DNA from: Sphingobacterium populi
Lineage (GTDB): Bacteria > Bacteroidota > Bacteroidia > Sphingobacteriales > Sphingobacteriaceae
Direction: 5' to 3'
Assembly (NCBI RefSeq): GCF_001586775.1
Contig: NZ_LQXS01000002.1
Span: 124,001-188,000, forward strand
DNA: 64,000 nt
Shown here: in pieces, positions 28,330 to 37,273 of the stretch
Layout of the letters: each line of letters begins with the position of its first letter
Numbering within the stretch: position 1 is the first letter of the stretch
The notes under the pieces: generated by a model
Seen by the model: the letters and a program-made list of their open reading frames with translations, nothing else
What the model was told of the DNA's origin: nothing
Databases searched by the model: none
Translations under genes and position numbers: made by a program

Positions 28330-28695
28330 ATGGCATTAACTAAAATCAAAGGAATAATCAAAGAAGTATTACCAGTACAAACTTATGGGCAAAATGGCGA
28401 AGGTCGAATCCAGACAATCGTGATTTTCGTTCCAGGATATGTGGATCGTTACACCAATGAAAAGAAATCAGCAGATGAAGAATGGGGTGTTAGCGTATTC
28501 AATGAGAATATTGATAAACATGGATTCAATGTCAATTCTGTTGGCAAGGTAGTCGAAGCAGACATCACATTACAAGGCCGATCATTCGACAAATCCACTG
28601 GAGGAAAGGCTTACTCTGTAAATGTCGGATTGAAGCAGATTACGGTAATCGCGGAAGCTACAAAAGCTGGGGACGATGATGACCTTCCTTTCTAA
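28330..28695 (+). CDS. Phage single-stranded DNA-binding-like protein
   Basis: A 121-aa protein with an OB-fold-like strand pattern (KIKGIIKEVLPVQTYGQNGEGRIQTIVIFV; EEWGVSVFN; KVVEADITLQGRSF) and a C-terminal acidic tail ending GDDDDLPF. The DDDxPF tail is the hallmark of bacterial SSBs, through which they bind RecO, ExoI, PriA and other partners. It is shorter than host SSB (about 170 aa). It is immediately followed by a 36-codon overlapping gene and then the primase/helicase, fitting a replication module. Confidence 0.75.
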   Translation: MALTKIKGIIKEVLPVQTYGQNGEGRIQTIVIFVPGYVDRYTNEKKSADEEWGVSVFNENIDKHGFNVNSVGKVVEADITLQGRSFDKSTGGKAYSVNVGLKQITVIAEATKAGDDDDLPF

Positions 28696-28786
28696 CTTCC
28701 AAATCAACGTATTTGACATAGGGATCGCGCTAGTGTTGTGCTGCGCATCCCTTATCTACAAACTATCAAACCGCAAAAAACCATAA
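28676..28786 (+). CDS. 36-aa putative membrane micro-protein overlapping the ssb-like gene
   Basis: A small frame that starts within the last codons of the SSB-like gene (ATGATG at 28676) and stops exactly one base before the ATG of the primase/helicase gene. It encodes MMTFLSNFQINVFDIG followed by one hydrophobic helix (IALVLCCASLIYKL) and a basic end (SNRKKP). It fills an otherwise unexplained 91-nt gap in a tightly packed operon, which suggests a real gene. There is no homology that I recognise. Confidence 0.45.
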   Translation: MMTFLSNFQINVFDIGIALVLCCASLIYKLSNRKKP

Positions 28787-31624
28787 ATGAATACCTACAA
28801 GTTTAGTTATTACCCTGGCCCAATACGTAGTGTAGTTCCGCAACGGGAGATCACGCTTCAAGAAGCCGTAGAAATGATCCGTTCAGATCGATTCAAAGCT
28901 GAGGTGCTGCAAATCCGTAATGCCGACAATCCAGATATAAGACGCGGATTGAAAAATACACTACCTTACTTCACTTTCTCTGGTACATTCACCAAACGCA
29001 TTGCCGATGCTTTGAAGTCTCATTCTGGTCTTATTGTCCTTGACTTCGATGATATTGAGCCAAAAAAACTCGAACAGCTTAAAAAGGATTTTTCTAGTAT
29101 AGACTTTGTTGCCTTAGTTTTCATTTCACCATCTGGAGCCGGATTAAAAGTAGTAGTAAAGATAGATGGTGAAAAGCGTTTTCCCACAGTAGCCGCTTAC
29201 CAGCAGCAAGCTTTTAGATCACTTGCGCAATTCTTCGACGATAACTTTCAGCTTGCTATCGATGAGTCAGGCAAGGATGTGCCACGTGTTTGCTTTACCT
29301 CATGGGATTCGAATCTGTACTTCAACGCTACATCAAAAGTGTATCCAGTTTCTCCCGATATGGACGAAGCTTTGCCATCTGGTGATATTGCTACGGCGCG
29401 CGCCATTGTCAATTCTGATAAAAAGGAAAGTGATGCTGAAACTCAATTCTCAGATAACAAAACATTGCTACGTGTAAAACATGTAGTAGAGCAATTGGAA
29501 TCGAGAAACTTGGATTTGACATCTGGCTACGATGATTGGCAACTAATTGCATTTTCTCTTGCTTCGCTAGGTGAATCAGCTAGAGAATATTTTCACCGCG
29601 TATCTCAGATCTATGCTTTTTATGATCATAAAGCAGCAGATGATAAATTCACCGATGCTATCAAAAAAGGAAGATTCAAAAGCGCCGCAAAGTTCTTTTC
29701 GCTAGCGAATGCTTATGGCTTAGATTCTAAACTACCACGCACCATTCAAGAAGCGCAGAAAGCTAATGAGGCATTTCAGATTATCGGGAATAGGATCGAA
29801 TCAGATGATTACATAAAGTATGGTCTTTACTTCAAACAGTCAACTGGTACATACTGGTCTTTAGATTTGAAAGGCATTGCTAGGGAGATATCAAACTTCA
29901 AGCTGCGCGTGCTCTATCACATCAACACCGGAGCGGATGAAGCCTACCGCCTGATGCAGATTACCAATGTACACGGACTGGATAAGATACTTCGAATCAA
30001 TACAGATGATTTTGTGAGTGCCGGATCTTTCAAAAAGGTGATTGCACGTTTAGGAAACTTCATTTTTAAAGGTGCAGATCAGGACTTAGTACGCTTACAA
30101 GACATGTTGCAACGCCACGAGCTGCACACCGAAAATATCAGCACACTAGGCTGGAATAAACGCGGTAAGTTCTATGGCTTTGCTAATGGTTTGTTTGATA
30201 CTACCCAGAATACATTTCATAAAATCGACGAATTTGGTATCGTAACCAAAGAGAAAGATGGGCAGAAAGTGAACTACTTCATACCGGCTTTATCGAAGGT
30301 GTTTGCCGATAAGGATGATCTTTTTATGAATGAGAAGAAGTTCATTTACATTGACAGTCCCGTTAAGTACGAAGATTGGGCAAAACAGTATGTGCAGGTA
30401 TTTGGTGAGAATGGCCGCATCGGATTGGTATTCTGGGTTTGTGCTCTCTTTTCCGATATCCTTTTCAAATCTATGGGTTTGAGAATGCCCATGCCATTTA
30501 GCTACGGAAAGCGCGGATCTGGTAAAGGCACCATGACTCAATCATTAACACGGATGTGGGGATTAAAGCAAGATCAGATCATGCTAGGCGGTGCTACCAC
30601 GATTGTAGGCTTCATGCGCAAAATGGCGCAGTTCAGTAATGGCCTTGTATGGCTAGATGAATACAAGAATAACCTTCCGATCAAAGTAATTGAATCCATC
30701 AAAAACCTGTACGACCGTATCGGCTATGAGCGCGGTAAAAAAGATAACGGATTCACGACAGAGTCCACACCGATCCTGTCTGCCGTTTGGCTGTCTGGCC
30801 AAGAAATGCCTACTGCCGAACCTGCATTATTCACTCGTCACATTCTACTAACGTTCGCTGAGACAAAGCGAACTGAGGAACAGCGGAAAAACTATCGCGA
30901 TTTACAGCGAATGGAAGACTTGGGACTATCCCATTTAACTATGGACATGCTTAAAAACCGCGAACATTTTGCAAAGGATTTTCAAGGGATCTACGAAGCT
31001 ACATTGCGCGAGTTGGCAACCGATGTCAACAACAACGAAGTAGACGAACGGCTATTAGGTAATTACTCGATGCTGCTGGCCGTAGCGAAAATGATGGACA
31101 AACTTAATATGCTGCCATTTGCTATAGAAGATTTTAAAAAGCAGTGCATTGATATGGTAATGCATCAGTATTTCATTCTGAAAGGAAGTGATGATACTTC
31201 GAAATTCTGGCAAGTAGTAGAGCAGCTGGTAACCACCTATCAAATCAGCGAAGATGATCATTTTAAGCTTGCCAATGGATACATCTACATCTACCTACAG
31301 GATGTATACCACCACTATGTAAAGGCTATGCATGATCGTCGCGAAGTCAATGTACTGGATAAGCCAACGCTTGAGAACTATTTAAAATCTGATTCAAAGT
31401 CCTACGTAGGACGTATCAAAAAGAAAATTGGAAAGAAGTATAGCTACGCACTTCAATTCAATTACAAAGAGTTGGACGTTGACCTTATACGCGATCCTGA
31501 TGAAACCAAACTACGTCAGAAATATGAGGAAATGAAATTAGAATACAATCCTGACAAAGAGGAATCAGGTAGCAGCGGTGAGGAAGGATTCCCACCTGCT
31601 CAGCAATTATCAGCGGATTTTTAA
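28787..31624 (+). CDS. Phage replication primase/helicase (BT4734-like N-terminus)
   Basis: A 945-aa multidomain protein. The N-terminal 190 residues match the BT4734-like/VirE N-terminal domain common in Bacteroidota phage replication proteins (SGLIVLDFDDIEPKKLEQLK; SPSGAGLKVVVKID). A PriCT-2-like segment follows (about 235-320). The C-terminal half is a P-loop ATPase with Walker A GKRGSGKGT at about 574-582 and Walker B LVWLDE at about 620. It is probably the replisome initiator/helicase acting with the SSB-like protein encoded just upstream. Length is normal for this family. Confidence 0.85.
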   Translation: MNTYKFSYYPGPIRSVVPQREITLQEAVEMIRSDRFKAEVLQIRNADNPDIRRGLKNTLPYFTFSGTFTKRIADALKSHSGLIVLDFDDIEPKKLEQLKKDFSSIDFVALVFISPSGAGLKVVVKIDGEKRFPTVAAYQQQAFRSLAQFFDDNFQLAIDESGKDVPRVCFTSWDSNLYFNATSKVYPVSPDMDEALPSGDIATARAIVNSDKKESDAETQFSDNKTLLRVKHVVEQLESRNLDLTSGYDDWQLIAFSLASLGESAREYFHRVSQIYAFYDHKAADDKFTDAIKKGRFKSAAKFFSLANAYGLDSKLPRTIQEAQKANEAFQIIGNRIESDDYIKYGLYFKQSTGTYWSLDLKGIAREISNFKLRVLYHINTGADEAYRLMQITNVHGLDKILRINTDDFVSAGSFKKVIARLGNFIFKGADQDLVRLQDMLQRHELHTENISTLGWNKRGKFYGFANGLFDTTQNTFHKIDEFGIVTKEKDGQKVNYFIPALSKVFADKDDLFMNEKKFIYIDSPVKYEDWAKQYVQVFGENGRIGLVFWVCALFSDILFKSMGLRMPMPFSYGKRGSGKGTMTQSLTRMWGLKQDQIMLGGATTIVGFMRKMAQFSNGLVWLDEYKNNLPIKVIESIKNLYDRIGYERGKKDNGFTTESTPILSAVWLSGQEMPTAEPALFTRHILLTFAETKRTEEQRKNYRDLQRMEDLGLSHLTMDMLKNREHFAKDFQGIYEATLRELATDVNNNEVDERLLGNYSMLLAVAKMMDKLNMLPFAIEDFKKQCIDMVMHQYFILKGSDDTSKFWQVVEQLVTTYQISEDDHFKLANGYIYIYLQDVYHHYVKAMHDRREVNVLDKPTLENYLKSDSKSYVGRIKKKIGKKYSYALQFNYKELDVDLIRDPDETKLRQKYEEMKLEYNPDKEESGSSGEEGFPPAQQLSADF

Positions 31625-31635
31625 AAAGGAATATT

Positions 31636-32016
31636 ATGAAAACGATCAGCGAAGAAGTATTACTCCAAAACATGACTGATTTGGATAAGCTAAAAGCAAA
31701 TATCTACATCAATTCGATTCAGAACTACATTGATATTCTTCGAAAGAATTGGAACCCTCAAACACTTACCGTGCAGGGAAGAACTGGTGAAGGTCTATTG
31801 TATTGGGATGTATACAACCTCAATTACACTATTGAAAATATGGCATTTAAAGGATATGTATTTAAAAATATCTCAAGCGTAATGGAAAACTCAACCACAA
31901 TAGTAAACCGTAAAAAGAAATACACTAAACCTACTATTTTGCCGAAAGTCGTTGAAATGGAAAGTACAATTGCAGGATCGGCAAACCAAGAAAGCGAGGT
32001 GTCCAATGGAATTTAA
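31636..32016 (+). CDS. Early prophage protein of unknown function
   Basis: A 126-aa protein placed 11 nt after the primase/helicase gene, with a good leader (AAAAAGGAATATT) before its ATG. The sequence is mixed alpha/beta with no motif I recognise; the C-terminus is basic and Thr-rich. Its last 11 nt overlap the next gene. It is probably a small accessory of the replication operon. Confidence 0.55.
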   Translation: MKTISEEVLLQNMTDLDKLKANIYINSIQNYIDILRKNWNPQTLTVQGRTGEGLLYWDVYNLNYTIENMAFKGYVFKNISSVMENSTTIVNRKKKYTKPTILPKVVEMESTIAGSANQESEVSNGI

Positions 32017-32317
32017 AGGAACAAAGGGAAAATGGACAACAACGTATGATGATTTTGATGATTCATACGGCGTTAGACTTGTGGAAGAAGGATGGAGCTT
32101 TGGAAAGATTTACATCGCGCAGGGCATTTCGCAAGGTGAAACTGAGGGATATGCAGACGCCCTACTAATTAGCAAGGCTCCCGAAATGCTAAACCTTCTT
32201 TACACAATTGTTTCAGACTTTGAAAACTCATCAAAATCATCTTCTGCTATATTAATGGAAAGCTTAGAAAAGGCAAAAGAACTTATCAAATCAGCTACGG
32301 AGGTAACCCATGCCTAA
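32006..32317 (+). CDS. Small phage protein of unknown function
   Basis: A 103-aa protein from the ATG at 32006, preceded by GCGAGG. It starts MEFKGTKGKWTTTYDDFDD and contains ADALLISKAPEMLNLLYTIV, a pattern seen in short Bacteroidota phage proteins of the KGKW...ANAKLIAAAPELL type. Their function is unknown. It overlaps the upstream gene by 11 nt and the downstream gene by 8 nt, so the three are coupled. Confidence 0.6.
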   Translation: MEFKGTKGKWTTTYDDFDDSYGVRLVEEGWSFGKIYIAQGISQGETEGYADALLISKAPEMLNLLYTIVSDFENSSKSSSAILMESLEKAKELIKSATEVTHA

Positions 32318-32555
32318 AATATACATAGAAGTACCAATCGCTGAGCGTATGCCGGTGATTGGCGAAAGGCCACATAGGCTTGATAAGATCGTGTTGATCG
32401 ATAATTGTGGAGTGAAGCATTTGCGCCCTTACAGCGAGACTGTATTGGTAAAACAGGAGAGCATGCTACAACTAGGCTACGTTTCTTGGCTAGAAGAATT
32501 GGAAGTATCAGAGGATGTTTTAGAATTGGTGAAAGGAGGGTCAAAGTGCAATTAA
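32310..32555 (+). CDS. Small phage protein of unknown function
   Basis: An 81-aa protein, MPKIYIEVPIAERMPV at the start, containing conserved-looking turns (GERPHRLDKIVLIDNCG). It overlaps its neighbours on both sides. I recognise no domain; it may be a small beta-protein of the phage early operon. Its 3' end contains the AAGGAGG that appears to serve the GTG start of the methyltransferase-like gene. Confidence 0.5.
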   Translation: MPKIYIEVPIAERMPVIGERPHRLDKIVLIDNCGVKHLRPYSETVLVKQESMLQLGYVSWLEELEVSEDVLELVKGGSKCN

Positions 32556-33025
32556 CAAGCAAAAAAGTACTTGACGCATGTTGTGGAAGTCGAATGTTTT
32601 GGTTTGATAAGAATCATCCTGATGTTATCTATCAGGATATCCGTAGCGAAGAACATGTATTGTGCGATGACCGTCAATTAATCGTTAAGCCAGATGTTAT
32701 TGCTGATTTTCGAGATATGCCTTATCCCGATCAGTCATTTAAACTAGTCGTCTTTGATCCCCCGCATTTAAAGCAGCTGGGTCATGAGACTTGGATGGCG
32801 AAAAAATATGGTGTATTACTTCCGACCTGGGAGTTAGATATTAAAGCTGGGTTCGACGAATGTATGCGCGTGCTTGAACCAAATGGTGTGCTGATTTTCA
32901 AATGGAATGAGATTCAAATTAAGCTCAGTCAAGTTTTGACTTTAATTCCTTACAAACCCTTATTTGGTCATACTACCGGAAAGCACGGTCGAACTATTTG
33001 GCTAACATTTATGAAAACCGATTAA
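32546..33025 (+). CDS. SAM-dependent methyltransferase-like protein
   Basis: A 159-aa protein of the class I methyltransferase fold. GTG 32546 is chosen because AAAGGAGG lies 6 nt upstream, an unusually strong ribosome-binding site for this genome. Motif I is VLDACCGSRMFWFD and the catalytic-type motif is VVFDPPHL; the DPPx form is typical of N6-adenine or N4-cytosine DNA methyltransferases. There is no target-recognition domain and no nuclease partner, so it is an orphan phage methyltransferase or an enzyme of nucleotide modification. It overlaps the upstream gene by 10 nt. Confidence 0.75.
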   Translation: MQLTSKKVLDACCGSRMFWFDKNHPDVIYQDIRSEEHVLCDDRQLIVKPDVIADFRDMPYPDQSFKLVVFDPPHLKQLGHETWMAKKYGVLLPTWELDIKAGFDECMRVLEPNGVLIFKWNEIQIKLSQVLTLIPYKPLFGHTTGKHGRTIWLTFMKTD

Positions 33026-33029
33026 TTAG

Positions 33030-33245
33030 ATGAATCAAAAATCTAATGCACGCCGCCGATATCGTTTACACCAGCGAATTAAAGGCGTGTTAAAATATTC
33101 TTCAAGGGAGCGGACCGTCTACATATCACATCTTGATCTGGAACTGCTTCAACCCAAACACAAACGAGCCATCATCGAATTGTCCAATAAGTTTGGGTAC
33201 AATATTCAAACTCAAATCCCAAACCATAATGATAAAAGTAAATAG
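33030..33245 (+). CDS. Small basic phage protein
   Basis: A 71-aa protein, very rich in Arg, Lys and His (MNQKSNARRRYRLHQRIKGV), with a second half that reads HLDLELLQPKHKRAIIELSNKFGYNIQ. It lies between the methyltransferase-like and PP-loop genes, overlapping the latter by 17 nt. It could bind nucleic acid, but nothing more can be said. Confidence 0.5.
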   Translation: MNQKSNARRRYRLHQRIKGVLKYSSRERTVYISHLDLELLQPKHKRAIIELSNKFGYNIQTQIPNHNDKSK

Positions 33246-34272
33246 CCTATCCGGTGGACAAACATCATCATTCATGGGCATCCATTTCCCTGCTGATCAC
33301 AACATTTTTGCTTGCGTCGAACAGGAAGCGTACAAGTATACTCCAGAATCTAATTGCGCACGCGGCAAAGTGGATGGACTGCTTGCGGCTCAATCGTGGC
33401 TTCGGATGTTTCACCCGGGCTTCTGGATGAGCGCGGAAGATGATCGGACATTAGTTGTTATGCATAAGCTTTCACAGGAATTATGCAGCTCAAGCGATCC
33501 TGTTTCGCTAGGTGGCGTTGAAGTCGTATTTACTCATAATTGGGGACTTTCAAAATTCAAGACGTATGATGATATGGCAATTGAGCGTTTGCCAAACTCC
33601 CAAACCCGCATGTGCACAGAGCATTTAAAGATTGTTCCGATGTACAATTACATTCGAAATAGGATATCTAAAGTTGACCCTGTAGAGTGTCGCATAGGTT
33701 TTCGTTTAGACGAGCTCGACCGAACGGTAAACATGTTTTTTCGGCTAGTTGAAATAAAGGATCGCGTACCGGATCCTACTTTCGATCTCCAAACTGTGAT
33801 CAACCAAATGCAGATTCCATCTTACTTGGTTCGTTGGTGGGATATAATGGGTGTAGAAAATATGGTACGCAAAGGTGAGCGAAAACTGAAACCGAATCCA
33901 TTCAACTACTATAAAAAGGATTACTACCGCGTGCCGTCATTCCCATTGATTGAGCATGGTATTACAAAAGCCGAGGTGGTGAAATATTGGAAAGGCAGAC
34001 CGGAATATGTTTTCCCTCCAATATCCAATTGTGTAATGTGTTTTCACCATACCATACAACAGCTACAGCAGCAATGGAATGACCCTATCAATTGGAATCG
34101 TATGAAATGGGCTGATGATGCAGAGAAGTTCAAAGGTAATACATTCAAGCGTAGGCAAGTCGGGAAACGTACTTACTCAGCATCAATGGAATGGATCAAA
34201 GGTTTACCGCTACAGACACAATTGGATTTTATTGATTACTCAAATTGTGACGCTGGATCGTGTAGTGATTAA
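33229..34272 (+). CDS. PP-loop enzyme of the PAPS reductase / DndC superfamily
   Basis: A 347-aa protein. The N-terminal motif VNSLSGGQTSSFMGIHF (about residues 3-19) is the PP-loop (SGGxxS) of ATP-pyrophosphatase-fold enzymes such as PAPS reductase, DndC and tRNA thiolases. Three Cys clusters follow: MCTEHLKIVPMY (common near the sulfur-handling site of PAPS-reductase-like proteins), NCVMCFHH, and the C-terminus NCDAGSCSD. No dnd genes are nearby. The neighbouring methyltransferase-like gene suggests phage nucleotide or tRNA modification rather than sulfate assimilation; the substrate is unknown. Confidence 0.75.
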   Translation: MIKVNSLSGGQTSSFMGIHFPADHNIFACVEQEAYKYTPESNCARGKVDGLLAAQSWLRMFHPGFWMSAEDDRTLVVMHKLSQELCSSSDPVSLGGVEVVFTHNWGLSKFKTYDDMAIERLPNSQTRMCTEHLKIVPMYNYIRNRISKVDPVECRIGFRLDELDRTVNMFFRLVEIKDRVPDPTFDLQTVINQMQIPSYLVRWWDIMGVENMVRKGERKLKPNPFNYYKKDYYRVPSFPLIEHGITKAEVVKYWKGRPEYVFPPISNCVMCFHHTIQQLQQQWNDPINWNRMKWADDAEKFKGNTFKRRQVGKRTYSASMEWIKGLPLQTQLDFIDYSNCDAGSCSD

Positions 34273-34320
34273 GTAATAAGAGTAAGAATGAAAGTGAATA
34301 GAAAAGTTTGAAATTATATG

Positions 34321-35007
34321 TTATACATTATCTTTTGGCAATTCTTCAAATATATATTCAGCATTTTTCAGTTCCTGTATTGGTAGTAATATACTGGAGT
34401 TCTCAGTAGTCAAACTTGGCCCTATATTAATTGTATCTACATTTAAGTTTGCTAATATTCTGTATTCACATTGATATTCGTAATATCTTTTTTTGTGAAG
34501 CTGTGATAAGTTATCTATGTTTTTATTGGGCACAATATCGTAGAATTCTACATAATCAAATACTGGCGATGGTCCTAGACTATATTTTTGCACCTCGGGA
34601 AATAGGTTGGTTAAAAATGATCGTGAATTAAATATCAAAAAATGAGTTCCGAATTCTGACATCTCTTCAGAAATTTTAGAATTTGGTGCCCAATTGTGGC
34701 TGAAACCAAACAAACACAGAACCTTTGCAAAATCATCTCTATAAGTAACTTTGACTTCATAGTTTTCGCCAAAATGTATAGATTTAACTCCTTCTAACGG
34801 ATCGTTTCTATAATAATCATAATTTGGCCTTTTAGCCTCCAAACCATATACAGATGCAGCAAGTTTGTCTATATAGTTCGGATTTTTATCGTCCCTAAAA
34901 GTTTTAAAATCTGAGAAAAATATGTCTCCATTTCTAAAACTTTCCAATCTTTCTTTACTTGACACCTTCATAAAGATAGGAGGCAGTGTTATTTCATAAT
35001 TCATCAT
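34321..35007 (-). CDS. Accessory (moron) protein, DUF2971-like
   Basis: A 228-aa cytoplasmic protein transcribed against its rightward neighbours. The start, FMKVSSKERLESFRNGDIFFSDFKTFRDDKN, resembles the K-x...L..G.l.fs....FND layout of DUF2971-type proteins. The core contains LCLFGFSHNW and the C-terminal half RYYEYQCEYRI. Such proteins occur in phages and defence islands and their activity is not established. It is coupled with the 86-aa gene upstream. Orientation and position mark it as an accessory gene likely expressed in the lysogen. Confidence 0.6.
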   Translation of the reverse strand: MMNYEITLPPIFMKVSSKERLESFRNGDIFFSDFKTFRDDKNPNYIDKLAASVYGLEAKRPNYDYYRNDPLEGVKSIHFGENYEVKVTYRDDFAKVLCLFGFSHNWAPNSKISEEMSEFGTHFLIFNSRSFLTNLFPEVQKYSLGPSPVFDYVEFYDIVPNKNIDNLSQLHKKRYYEYQCEYRILANLNVDTINIGPSLTTENSSILLPIQELKNAEYIFEELPKDNV

Positions 35008-35039
35008 AGTTAAATTTGGTTAGTTATATTAGTGTTTTG

Positions 35040-35300
35040 TCACACCCAGACCTCACCAATCAAATCCTCTTCCCGAATATTATCCAATGCATCTGTAATA
35101 ACCAGCAGGTGCTTTTCTTCGAATGGAACATTCAGTAATTGAAAATCCTTGTTCTCCCAATGCATAAAATCATCTAGGTTTACAGTATCTGGATACCAAG
35201 AAGGATTTTCGCTGCTTAGCGGCGATGTTGATCTCAGAATGTTATATCCTTGGTCGCGCAACCTGCGCAGCTCGTAATGAGTTAATTTGACAAAGCGCAT
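35040..35300 (-). CDS. Small protein upstream of the DUF2971-like gene
   Basis: An 86-aa acidic protein (MRFVKLTHYELRRLRDQGYN at the start) with several tryptophans. I recognise no family. It is divergent from the SRAP gene across 34 nt and lies 32 nt upstream of the DUF2971-like gene on the same strand, so the two probably form one leftward unit. Within the divergent spacer is a small palindrome, GTAT-N6-ATAC, which could be an operator shared with the DNA-damage gene. Confidence 0.5.
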   Translation of the reverse strand: MRFVKLTHYELRRLRDQGYNILRSTSPLSSENPSWYPDTVNLDDFMHWENKDFQLLNVPFEEKHLLVITDALDNIREEDLIGEVWV

Positions 35301-35334
35301 AGATAGATGTAACTTGTATCTAAATATACTACTT

Positions 35335-36018
35335 ATGTGCTATCATACAGCCACTCCAGGAAAAAGGGAACTACAGAAAGCGATTAAAGGGAAAGACGTG
35401 CTTTACGATCAGCCTGAGATCTTTCACATCAATGGATTTGCTCGGCCATACCTTCCAGTAACACTGAATAGCAACGTAGATGAGATAATTCCAGCCAGGT
35501 GGAAGCTTATACCTTATTGGAAAAAAAGCGAAGCAGATGCGAACAAATCAGCCAACACGCTCAATGCCCGAGGTGATGAGATATATGAGAAAAACTCTTA
35601 CAAATACCTAATTGGAAAATTCAGAGGTTTACTATATGTTAATGGATTTTTTGAGCCGCATGCTACAGATGGCCAAGTCAATAATCAGAATTTCTTTGTG
35701 TACATGCCGGATCGAGAGATATTTACTTTAGGCATAGTCTACAATATGTGGCGAAATGAAGAAGGAAAAGAGTATCCTACATTTTCCATATTGACCACAG
35801 AAGCAAACAAGCAAATGGCTGGCATCCATAACGTAGGCAAACGCATGCCTCTAATCGTTCCGGAAGAAAGTCGTGACGCTTGGTTATTCGCTGATGGCCG
35901 TGGGGAGATTGAGCAGCTGATCATCCCATTTAAAGGTGAGCTTGCTAGCCATCGCACGGTGGAAGTAACTAAGATGAGAGGCGACACCAACTATCCAAGC
36001 ATTCAAGATGCTATTTAG
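35335..36018 (+). CDS. SOS response-associated peptidase (SRAP / YedK-HMCES family)
   Basis: A 227-aa protein that forms a covalent DNA-protein crosslink at abasic sites in single-stranded DNA. I chose the ATG at 35335 because family members must have Cys at position 2, and this start gives MCYHTATPG. Other signatures are ANTLNARGDEI (active-site Asn), the Arg-Gly-Leu segment GKFRGLLYVNGFFE, and IHNVGKRMPLIV with the active-site His. It is convergent with umuC, overlapping by 4 nt. With UmuDC it makes a phage-borne DNA-damage block, probably SOS induced. Confidence 0.92.
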   Translation: MCYHTATPGKRELQKAIKGKDVLYDQPEIFHINGFARPYLPVTLNSNVDEIIPARWKLIPYWKKSEADANKSANTLNARGDEIYEKNSYKYLIGKFRGLLYVNGFFEPHATDGQVNNQNFFVYMPDREIFTLGIVYNMWRNEEGKEYPTFSILTTEANKQMAGIHNVGKRMPLIVPEESRDAWLFADGRGEIEQLIIPFKGELASHRTVEVTKMRGDTNYPSIQDAI

Positions 36019-37271
36019 AGAACGATTGTAATGATATCTCGTATATCAGTGGTGTACATTTTGGACAGCTTCTCCCTTCGCATGAGCCACTTTCCTTTTT
36101 CTTGAATGCTCAGGCGTACGGTGTTTTGTCCGTAACGCCTATTCATTTTATCCAGCACCTTCATAAGATCTGGGTGCCGGTTATCTTTATCAGTAAATAA
36201 AGATAGCTGCACTGCTTCCTCTGGCACTAAATCGTGTACGATTACTCCAGCCTTTTTATACCCATAGCCGGATTGATATATCCTGATTAGTGCAAGCGTT
36301 GCAAACTTTGACAACTCAATGGCCGAATTGGTTGCAAATGGAAGTTTTATATTGATGCTCCGATTGTATTGTGGCTGATCTGCACGATGTTTATTGGTGA
36401 GCAGGAAAACAGACATCTCTTTACAGCAGCTGTTCTGCTTTCGTAATTTTTCGGAGCATGTGGCCGCATAGGTTGATACACGTTCTCCCAACTCTTCGAT
36501 GCTATTAATGTTTTTCGCAAAGGATCTGGTACATGCAATGTTTTTGCGGATGCCTGTTTCTTCAAGGTTTAAAGTGCGGTGTCCACAAAGATCACGCTTC
36601 AATCTAATACCGACGATGGCCATGTGCTTTTGTATCCAAGCATCTTCCATCTGGGTAAAATCGTAAGCGGTCTTTATTCCCTGCTGCATCAACCTTGCCG
36701 CATGCTTCCGCCCTACTCCCCAAATATCTTCTACCTTCAGCCAGCGCAAAGCTTTAGTACGTTGTTCTTCTGTTGCCATGATAAACACCGACTTGGTTTC
36801 ATTGGGAAACTTCTTTGCGATTCTGTTGGCAAGCTTGGCCAATGCTTTTGTTGGTGCGATTCCCACCGACACTGGAATACCGGTGCCGCGCAATACTTCC
36901 AAACGCATACGCTGACCGTGATCAAACAAGTCAAAGTGCTCAAAGCCGTCAAACTTTAAAAAGCATTCATCAATACTGTATATCTCACTTTCCGGACTGT
37001 ACTGGCCAAGTATTGTCATAACACGATTGCTCATGTCACCATACAATTGATAATTGGAGGAAAACACATGAATGTTTTGCTTATCGAAGATCTCTTGATA
37101 TTTAAAAGCTGGGGCGCCCATAGGAATACCGAGATCCTTTGCTTCATTGCTTCGCGCTATGACGCAGCCATCCTGATTGGAAAGCACGACAATGGGTTTC
37201 CCACGAAGCTCTGGACGAAAAACACGCTCACAGCTAGCATAAAAGTTGTTGCAATCGATCAGCGCGTACAT
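36015..37271 (-). CDS. umuC: DNA polymerase V subunit UmuC (Y-family)
   Basis: A 418-aa translesion polymerase. The catalytic carboxylates are D6 (ALIDCNNFYASCERVF) and D101/E102 (YSIDECFLKFDGF). The GVGRKHAARLMQQGI segment is the helix-hairpin-helix of the thumb, and the C-terminal part is the UmuC-specific little finger. A perfect sliding-clamp-binding motif, QLSLF, lies at 355-359. It follows umuD by 2 nt. Length is close to the usual 420 aa. Confidence 0.96.
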   Translation of the reverse strand: MYALIDCNNFYASCERVFRPELRGKPIVVLSNQDGCVIARSNEAKDLGIPMGAPAFKYQEIFDKQNIHVFSSNYQLYGDMSNRVMTILGQYSPESEIYSIDECFLKFDGFEHFDLFDHGQRMRLEVLRGTGIPVSVGIAPTKALAKLANRIAKKFPNETKSVFIMATEEQRTKALRWLKVEDIWGVGRKHAARLMQQGIKTAYDFTQMEDAWIQKHMAIVGIRLKRDLCGHRTLNLEETGIRKNIACTRSFAKNINSIEELGERVSTYAATCSEKLRKQNSCCKEMSVFLLTNKHRADQPQYNRSINIKLPFATNSAIELSKFATLALIRIYQSGYGYKKAGVIVHDLVPEEAVQLSLFTDKDNRHPDLMKVLDKMNRRYGQNTVRLSIQEKGKWLMRREKLSKMYTTDIRDIITIVL

Positions 37272-37273
37272 GA

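Noticed and set aside
33181..33216. TGTCCAATA inside the small basic gene as a late promoter
   Set aside because: The CTTT part is missing and there is no TTTG at the fixed distance.
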